A DNA stretch of 64,000 bases from Chloroflexota bacterium. Lineage in GTDB: Bacteria; Chloroflexota; Dormibacteria; Dormibacterales; Dormibacteraceae. The DNA lies in assembly GCA_005882115.1 (NCBI GenBank), contig VBEG01000022.1, positions 1 to 64,000 on the forward strand. The letters are read 5' to 3'. The notes below the pieces were generated by a model. That model saw only the letters and a list, made by a program, of their open reading frames with translations. It ran no database searches and was not told the origin of the DNA. The translations under genes and the position numbers were made by a program. This document shows positions 59,095 to 64,000 of the stretch, piece after piece (position 1 is the stretch's first letter; each line of letters opens with the position of its first letter).

Positions 59095-60422
59095 TTGATG
59101 AACCCGCGGTACTGGCGCATCACCAGCTGGGTCTGCAGCTGCTTCATCGTGTCCAGGGCGACGCCGACCACGATGAGGATCGCCGTGCCTCCGAGATACA
59201 TCTGCTGCTGGTTGATACCCGAGATCTTGGAGGTCGCGATGGGCAGCACGACAGTGATGAACCCGAGGAAGAGCGCGCCGACGAACGTCACCCGGTTCAT
59301 CACCGCCTGCAGGTAGTCCGCGGTCGGACGTCCCGGGCGGATTCCCGGGATGAAGCTTGAATAACGTTTAAGGTTGTCCGCCACATCGTTCACGTCAAAC
59401 GTGATCGCCGTGTAGAAATACGTGAACCCGAACGTAAGCAGGAAATAGAGCCCGTTGTACGTGATCGCCATGGGCACGTTCGAGGTGCTTGGTGAGAAGT
59501 TGCCCTGGACCCACTTCGCCGCCTGGTAGTACCACGTCGTGGTCGGCGCGGCGTTGAAGTAGTTGGCGACGATCGTCGGCAGGAACATCACCGAGATCGC
59601 GAAGATGATCGGGATCACGCCCGCGTGGTTGACGCGAAGAGGCAGGAAGCTCGCCCGCCTCCCCACCTCGCGTCCGCCGGCGACCCGCTGCGCGGACTGG
59701 ATGGGGATCTTGCGCACCGCCTGTTGCACCTCGATGATCACCGCGGTCATCACCAGGGCGACGAGCCCGAAGAGGATGAAGGGGATGTAGTCGGCCAGGC
59801 CGCCGCCCGCGGACTTGGAGCCGAACACCGCCGCGACACCCTGCGGCCCACGGCCGATGATGCCGGCGAAGATGATCAGCGAGACGCCGTTGCCGATGCC
59901 GTACTCGGTGATGAGCTCGCCGAACCACATCAGCATCACGGTGCCTGCCGTGAGGACGAGGATGATCTGCAACCGCTGGAACCAGTCGAGCGGGCCAAGG
60001 ATCGCAGGGGTCGTGTTCTGGAACAGCACCGTGAAGCCGTAGGCCTGACCGGCGCCCAGCGCGACGGTGAGGTAGCGGCTCCAACGCTGGATGCGGCGAC
60101 GACCGGCCTCGCCTTCCTTCTGGATCTCCTTGATGCGCTCGGAGATCACGGTCATCAGCTGCATGATGATCGTGGCGTTGATGTAGGGGTTCATGCCCAT
60201 CGCGACCACGCTGAACCGGGAAAGACCTCCTCCTGAGAAGAGGTCGAGCAGCCCAAGCAGCGCCTGATTGTTGAACAGGTTGGCGAGCGCACCCTGGCTC
60301 GCGAGCGGGATCGTCACGTTGGAGAAGAGCCGGAACACGACGAGGATCCCGCCTGTGAACAGGATCTTGTTGCGAAGCTCCGGCAGCCGGATCGCGTTGA
60401 TGAGCGCCTCGAGGAGATTCAT
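59091..60422 (-). CDS. secY: Protein translocase subunit SecY
   Basis: 443 residues with ten membrane helices. Landmarks are INAIRLPELRNKILFTGGIL, MGMNPYINATIIMQLMTVIS, ATIIMQLM (plug region), GRRRIQRWSRYLTVALGAGQ, REVGRRASFLPLRVNHAGVI (cytoplasmic loop) and FIPGIRPGRPTADYLQAVMN. It forms the protein-conducting channel for the secreted proteins of the window. It overlaps adk by four bases and follows rplO. Confidence 0.98.
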   Translation of the reverse strand: MNLLEALINAIRLPELRNKILFTGGILVVFRLFSNVTIPLASQGALANLFNNQALLGLLDLFSGGGLSRFSVVAMGMNPYINATIIMQLMTVISERIKEIQKEGEAGRRRIQRWSRYLTVALGAGQAYGFTVLFQNTTPAILGPLDWFQRLQIILVLTAGTVMLMWFGELITEYGIGNGVSLIIFAGIIGRGPQGVAAVFGSKSAGGGLADYIPFILFGLVALVMTAVIIEVQQAVRKIPIQSAQRVAGGREVGRRASFLPLRVNHAGVIPIIFAISVMFLPTIVANYFNAAPTTTWYYQAAKWVQGNFSPSTSNVPMAITYNGLYFLLTFGFTYFYTAITFDVNDVADNLKRYSSFIPGIRPGRPTADYLQAVMNRVTFVGALFLGFITVVLPIATSKISGINQQQMYLGGTAILIVVGVALDTMKQLQTQLVMRQYRGFIK

Positions 60423-60425
60423 CCT

Positions 60426-61034
60426 CTAAGCCTCGTCGGGAGGGGTGGCCTCCTCGACTGCTGCCGGCGGGGCGCTTTTCTTCTCACGCTGTGGCTTCGG
60501 CGCCGCTGCCGGTGCGGCAGCCCGGGGAGCTTCGGCTGCGGGGAGTGGCTTCGGGGCTTTGGCCGCCGTGCGGCGAGGCCCGATCTTGCGCGGCTCTCCC
60601 AGGACTTTGACGCTCCCACCGGCCTTTTCGATCGCCTCCCGCGCGCTGTTGCTGAAAGCATGCGCCTCGACGTTCAGCTTGCGCTTCAGGCGCCCGGTGC
60701 CGAGCACCTTGACGTCCAGGCCCGCGCGCACGAGACCCGCTTCGAGCAGCGCTTCACCGTCGACCTTGGTCCCATCGCTGAACCGGCTGAGCTTGGAGAC
60801 GTTGACGACGGAGTAGATCTTCTTGAACGGGTTCTTGAATCCGGGCAGCTTGGGGATGCGTTGCGAGAACGGCATCTGGCCACCCTCGAAGCCCAGGCGG
60901 AAGCCTTCGCTCCGCGCGTTCTGGCCTTTCTGACCACGCCCGGAGGTCTTGCCGCGACCCGATCCGGTTCCGCGGCCTACCCGCCGCGCCGGGCGGTGCG
61001 CGCCAGGCGCCGGCTTCAGGTCATGCAGCTGCAT
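60426..61034 (-). CDS. rplO: Large ribosomal subunit protein L15 with long C-terminal extension
   Basis: 202 residues, against ~145 usually. The L15 part is LHDLKPAPGAHRPARRVGRG, TSGRGQKGQNARSEGFRLGF, EGGQMPFSQRIPKLPGFKNP and GTGRLKRKLNVEAHAFSNSA, ending near residue 150. The rest is an Ala/Pro/Lys-rich tail (AAKAPKPLPAAEAPRAAAPA, then AAPKPQREKKSAPPAAVEEA) likely disordered. It follows rpmD after three bases. Confidence 0.96.
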   Translation of the reverse strand: MQLHDLKPAPGAHRPARRVGRGTGSGRGKTSGRGQKGQNARSEGFRLGFEGGQMPFSQRIPKLPGFKNPFKKIYSVVNVSKLSRFSDGTKVDGEALLEAGLVRAGLDVKVLGTGRLKRKLNVEAHAFSNSAREAIEKAGGSVKVLGEPRKIGPRRTAAKAPKPLPAAEAPRAAAPAAAPKPQREKKSAPPAAVEEATPPDEA

Positions 61035-61037
61035 CGC

Positions 61038-61298
61038 TCAGTTGCCCCTCTGGTGCTTTTTCGTCGAGCGCGCACGCCAGATCTTGTAGCGGCTGCGCTT
61101 CGGCCGGACGAACGGCTCGCCCTCGACGGCGACCAGGAAGTCGACCCGGCGCAGCATGCCGCGAACGGCAGGGTTGTCCGGCAGCTCCCGCGTCTGGTTC
61201 ATCTTCCGAAAACCCAACGACTCCACGGTCGCCTTGATCTCAGGCCGCGCGCCGATCGCGCTCTTCATGAGGGTGGCCTTGATCATCTTGTCAGCCAC
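61038..61298 (-). CDS. rpmD: Large ribosomal subunit protein L30, extended C-terminus
   Basis: 86 residues from GTG 61298, chosen because GGAGGGG lies six bases upstream; ATG 61286 is the alternative. [20 protein letters not shown] and [20 protein letters not shown] are the L30 signature; about 26 more residues ([20 protein letters not shown]) extend it beyond the usual ~60. The ribosome-binding site is part of the palindromic repeat at 61300. It overlaps rpsE by eight bases. Confidence 0.93.
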   Translation of the reverse strand: MADKMIKATLMKSAIGARPEIKATVESLGFRKMNQTRELPDNPAVRGMLRRVDFLVAVEGEPFVRPKRSRYKIWRARSTKKHQRGN

Positions 61299-61917
61299 GG
61301 GTAGCCCCTCCGGCGGCCGCCGGCACGAGCTCCCCACCCTGCGGGGAGGCATTGCTCGGAGGCTCGGCGCTCTTGTAGGCGGCCGCGAGCCGCTTGCCGA
61401 CCATCTGCTCGACCTCCTTGCCCCGTAGCTCCGCCACCTGCGACGCGGTCTTCAGCTGCTGGAGCGCGGCCAGGGTGGCCCGAACTGTGTTGATCGGGTT
61501 GTTGGTGCCGTGCGACTTGGTCAGGATGTCCTTGATCCCCGCGGTCTCGATCACCGCGCGCATCGCCCCACCCGAGATGACACCCGTGCCCGGCGCGGCC
61601 GGCTTCAGCATGATGCGCGCGGCCCCCCACTTGAGATGAACCTCGTGCGGGATCGTCGTCCCCACCATGGGGACCGTGATCATGTTCCGTTTCGCGACGT
61701 CCATCCCCTTGCGGATCGCCTCCGTTACCTCTCTGGCCTTGCCGATGCCTGCTCCGACCCGGCCGTTCATATCGCCGACGACGATCAGCGCGCTGAACGA
61801 GAACTTCCGCCCGCCCTTGACGACCTTGGCGACGCGGTTGACGCGAACGACTCGATCGGCGAGCTCTGAGCGCTCGCCGCTCGAATGCGGATACCTACCT
61901 CCACCTCTCTGGCTCAA
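61291..61917 (-). CDS. rpsE: Small ribosomal subunit protein S5 with repeat-derived tail
   Basis: 208 residues (usually ~165). [60 protein letters not shown] and [20 protein letters not shown] are S5 landmarks. From about residue 180 an extension [20 protein letters not shown] follows, written by the palindromic repeat at 61300-61355. Point mutations of S5 affect decoding; a tail of this kind lies on the solvent side. It overlaps rplR by four bases. Confidence 0.96.
   Translation of the reverse strand: MSQRGGGRYPHSSGERSELADRVVRVNRVAKVVKGGRKFSFSALIVVGDMNGRVGAGIGKAREVTEAIRKGMDVAKRNMITVPMVGTTIPHEVHLKWGAARIMLKPAAPGTGVISGGAMRAVIETAGIKDILTKSHGTNNPINTVRATLAALQQLKTASQVAELRGKEVEQMVGKRLAAAYKSAEPPSNASPQGGELVPAAAGGATRG
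61300..61355. repeat. Bipartite palindromic repeat inside the 3' end of rpsE
   Basis: CCGGCGGCCGCCGG hairpin next to CTCCCC ACCCTGC GGGGAG (61330-61348). It codes for the S5 tail and contains the Shine-Dalgarno sequence of rpmD. Confidence 0.6.
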
Positions 61918-62267
61918 AACTCCAACCCCGCTTCGCGCGCTGCATCGGCAAGCGCCTTGATTCTTCCGTGATACAGGAACCCACCGCGGTCGAACACGAC
62001 GCTGCTCACCCCGGCGACCTTCGCCTTGGCCGCGATGGCCTTGCCGACCTCGGCGGCCTGCGCAACGCCGTTGCCCTTGACCTTCATCTCCACGGTCGAC
62101 GCGGCCGCAAGCGTCCGGCTCGCACCGTCGTCGATGAGCTGCGCGTAGAGGTGATTGAGGCTCCGAAAAACCGCGAGCCGCGGCCTTTGCGTTGTGCCGG
62201 CGACGTGGACACGCACCCGCTTGTGGCGCTTCGCCCGGTTCTCCTTGCGATCGTGGCGCTTGATCAT
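61914..62267 (-). CDS. rplR: Large ribosomal subunit protein L18
   Basis: 117 residues: [60 protein letters not shown] and [17 protein letters not shown]. It binds 5S rRNA with L5. It overlaps both neighbours by four bases. Confidence 0.98.
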   Translation of the reverse strand: MIKRHDRKENRAKRHKRVRVHVAGTTQRPRLAVFRSLNHLYAQLIDDGASRTLAAASTVEMKVKGNGVAQAAEVGKAIAAKAKVAGVSSVVFDRGGFLYHGRIKALADAAREAGLEF

Positions 62268-62818
62268 GCGGTGGCCTTGGCCCCCTTGCCCGCCTTGCCT
62301 GCCTTGCGGCGGACCTTCTCGTCTCGATACCTCACGCCCTTGCCCTTGTAAGGCTCGGGCGGCCGCATTCCGCGGATATCGGCGGCGACCTGACCGACGT
62401 CTTCGATCGAGATTCCGTTGACCGAGAACTTGGTCGGATCCTGGACCTCGATCGAGATTCCCTTCGGAGGCTGGAACCGGATCGGGTGCGAGTAGCCGAG
62501 GTTTAGCACCAGCTCCTCCCCCTGCTTGGCCACGCGGTAGCCGACGCCGACCAGCTCCAGGTTCTTGGTGAAGCCCTTCTCGACGCCTTCGACCATGTTC
62601 GCCACCAGGCTGCGCACGAGACCGTGCATAGCGCGGTGACGGACGTCCTCGGACGGCCGCTCGAACACGAGCTCGCCGTCTGACTGCTTGATCGTGATGT
62701 CCGCCGGCAGGGTGCGCTCGAGCTGGCCCTTGGGGCCTTCGACCTTGACATGGCCCGGCGCCAGGGTGACCTTCACCGACTTGGGCACCGCAATCGGCAG
62801 CTTTCCGATCCGCGACAA
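62264..62818 (-). CDS. rplF: Large ribosomal subunit protein L6
   Basis: 184 residues: [60 protein letters not shown] and [20 protein letters not shown]. It sits near the sarcin-ricin loop and factor-binding site. A 21-base gap separates it from rpsH. Confidence 0.98.
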   Translation of the reverse strand: MSRIGKLPIAVPKSVKVTLAPGHVKVEGPKGQLERTLPADITIKQSDGELVFERPSEDVRHRAMHGLVRSLVANMVEGVEKGFTKNLELVGVGYRVAKQGEELVLNLGYSHPIRFQPPKGISIEVQDPTKFSVNGISIEDVGQVAADIRGMRPPEPYKGKGVRYRDEKVRRKAGKAGKGAKATA

Positions 62819-62839
62819 CTCTTCTTTATCTCCTACTAC

Positions 62840-63322
62840 TTACCAGACGTAAGCCAGGACTTCGCCGCCCAGCCCCTGGCGCAACGCCTGTCTTCCGCTC
62901 ATGACTCCCTCAGCCGTGCTGAGGATGGCGATTCCGAGGCCGCCGAGAACCCTCGGGATCTCGGTCTTGCGTGCGTAGACGCGCAGGCCGGGGCGGCTGA
63001 TCCGCTTCACCCCGGAGATCACTCGCATCCGATCCGGGCGGGACTTGAAGATGATACGCATCGTCTGCGTCGGTCCGTCAGCCTCGACGTCGTAGCCGGC
63101 GATGTATCCCTCGTCCTTGAGGACGCGGGCGATCTCGAGCTTGAGCCTCGATGCAGGGACCTTGACCTCGGGGTGTCGAGCAGCGTTCGAGTTCCGGATT
63201 CGGGTCAGCATGTCCGCGATCGGATCGCTGACGATGCCCGTCGCGGCGGTGCGCTTGACGTTCTTGTTGACCTTGCCAGCGGGCGGCCGGCCGTCGCCTG
63301 TTCGTGCGACTGCTGTAGCCAT
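62840..63322 (-). CDS. rpsH: Small ribosomal subunit protein S8 with N-terminal extension
   Basis: 160 residues from ATG 63322, which shares one base with the rpsN stop (TGATG). The S8 core begins at VSDPIADMLTRIRNSNAARH and continues PRVLGGLGIAILSTAEGVMS and GEVLAYVW; about 28 basic and Gly-rich residues (TAVARTGDGRPPAGKVNKNV) precede it. There is no ATG/GTG/TTG at the usual start, so the extension is probably real. It binds 16S rRNA helix 21 and represses the spc operon in E. coli. Confidence 0.96.
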   Translation of the reverse strand: MATAVARTGDGRPPAGKVNKNVKRTAATGIVSDPIADMLTRIRNSNAARHPEVKVPASRLKLEIARVLKDEGYIAGYDVEADGPTQTMRIIFKSRPDRMRVISGVKRISRPGLRVYARKTEIPRVLGGLGIAILSTAEGVMSGRQALRQGLGGEVLAYVW

Positions 63323-63516
63323 CACCAGCTCGACTTCGTCACGCCTGGGATGCGTCCCTCGGCGGCAAATTCGCGGAAGCAGATGCGGCACATGCCGAAC
63401 TTGCGCAGGTAAGCGCGCGACCGCCCACACAGGCGGCAGCGATTATGGAAACGCACCTTGAACTTCGGTGTCACAAGGTCTCGCTTCCAGCGCTCGATGG
63501 ATGATTTCTTCGCCAA
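63322..63516 (-). CDS. rpsN: Small ribosomal subunit protein S14, type Z (zinc)
   Basis: 64 residues, [20 protein letters not shown], with the zinc site [20 protein letters not shown] (four Cys) and [18 protein letters not shown] at the end. The C+ form is short, as is normal. It follows rplE after 12 bases. Confidence 0.98.
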   Translation of the reverse strand: MAKKSSIERWKRDLVTPKFKVRFHNRCRLCGRSRAYLRKFGMCRICFREFAAEGRIPGVTKSSW

Positions 63517-63528
63517 AACTCTCTCCCC

Positions 63529-64000
63529 TTACCTCTTTCTGAACGGCATTCCAAGCCGAGTCAGCAAACTCCGAGCCTCGTCGTCCGTCTTCGCGGTCGT
63601 GATGATCGAAACCTCGAGCCCGCGCAGCTTGTCGATCTTGTCGTAGTCGATCTCCGGAAAGATCACCTGCTCGCGCAGGCCGAGCGAGTAGTTCCCGCGC
63701 CCATCGAACGCATCGGGGCTGACCCCGCGAAAGTCGCGGATGCGCGGCAGTGCGACGTTCAGCAGCTTGTCGAGGAAGTACCACATGCGGCGGCCGCGCA
63801 GAGTCGTCTTGATGCCGACGGTCTGGCCGGCGCGCAACTTGAACGCGGCGACCGACTTCTTGGCCTTGACCAGCTGCGGCTTCTGGCCGGTGATCGTCTG
63901 TACGTCACCGACCGCGGCGTCGAGCGCCTTGTCGTTGTCCTTCGCCTCGCCGATGCCGATGTTGACCACGATCTTGTCGACGCGCGGCACCTGCATGGCG
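63529..64000 (-). CDS. rplE: Large ribosomal subunit protein L5, N-terminus cut by window edge
   Basis: 157 residues visible. The frame is still open at base 64000, and L5 normally has ~25 residues before [20 protein letters not shown], so the start lies outside. [60 protein letters not shown] and [13 protein letters not shown] are L5 landmarks. It binds 5S rRNA and the P-site tRNA region. Confidence 0.97.
   Translation of the reverse strand, partial: AMQVPRVDKIVVNIGIGEAKDNDKALDAAVGDVQTITGQKPQLVKAKKSVAAFKLRAGQTVGIKTTLRGRRMWYFLDKLLNVALPRIRDFRGVSPDAFDGRGNYSLGLREQVIFPEIDYDKIDKLRGLEVSIITTAKTDDEARSLLTRLGMPFRKR

Overview
The window is 64 kb of GC-rich chromosome from a free-living bacterium. Gene content suggests a soil lineage near Candidatus Dormibacterota (AD3) or Chloroflexota: a GroES/GroEL operon behind CIRCE operators, an S4 and an S14 of the zinc-binding type, a SigR/RsrA-like pair, F420-type oxidoreductase folds, a DUF222/HNH (13E12-type) gene, and a very compact spc/alpha ribosomal operon. 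The phylum call is inferred from gene content and codon style and was not tested against a database.

Layout. 1-5.6 kb: a DinB/maleylpyruvate-isomerase-like protein, a ring-cleaving-dioxygenase-like VOC protein, an overlapping pair of citryl-CoA-lyase-like and PaaK-like CoA ligase genes, a stand-alone MetE catalytic domain and three small genes that all appear to start with TTG. 5.7-13.6 kb: two secreted proteins with similar 5' leaders and intrinsic terminators, tRNA-Thr, a DinB protein, an M20 dipeptidase and a six-repeat secreted C39-type peptidase. 13.6-29.7 kb: a probable 16-kb genomic island between a 60-bp displaced 3' fragment of tRNA-Ser and the intact tRNA-Ser. Its core is a LacI regulator between two operons whose promoters carry the same operator: a Liv-type ABC transporter with a hydrolase and an FAD oxidoreductase on one side; a 3-hydroxyisobutyrate-dehydrogenase-like enzyme, an M24-family protein and a 2-oxoacid dehydrogenase E1 alpha/beta pair on the other. 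A rhodanese, an SRPBCC protein and a glycosyltransferase fill the right end.

29.7-53 kb: tRNA-Ser and tRNA-Asp, a cyclic-nucleotide-binding CpaE-like ATPase, ErpA, groES-groEL with two overlapping CIRCE sites, the t6A genes tsaD, tsaB and tsaE with rimI, then thiL and thiE, an ECF sigma/anti-sigma pair, alr, an AcpS-NnrD fusion, glmS, the c-di-AMP genes cdaR and cdaA, argF, a long-chain acyl-CoA synthetase, and a broken 13E12-type HNH gene that keeps an SOS box. 52.7-64 kb: the ribosomal run, on the minus strand, from rplE through rpsN, rpsH, rplF, rplR, rpsE, rpmD, rplO, secY, adk, map, infA, rpmJ, rpsM, rpsK, rpsD, rpoA, rplQ, truA and rplM to rpsI.

Three signals cut across the annotation. 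First, the tRNA-Ser fragment geometry and the paired LacI operators define a coherent mobile catabolic regulon of unknown substrate. Second, a bipartite palindromic repeat (a GGCTTCGCC hairpin next to a CTCCCC..GGGGAG hairpin) sits in several gaps and has entered the C-terminal ends of adk and rpsE and the start regions of tsaD, thiE and rpmD. Third, alr, and probably a tyrosine phosphatase, have conserved N-termini lying upstream of every ATG, GTG or TTG, which suggests CTG or ATA starts in 4-bp stop/start overlaps.
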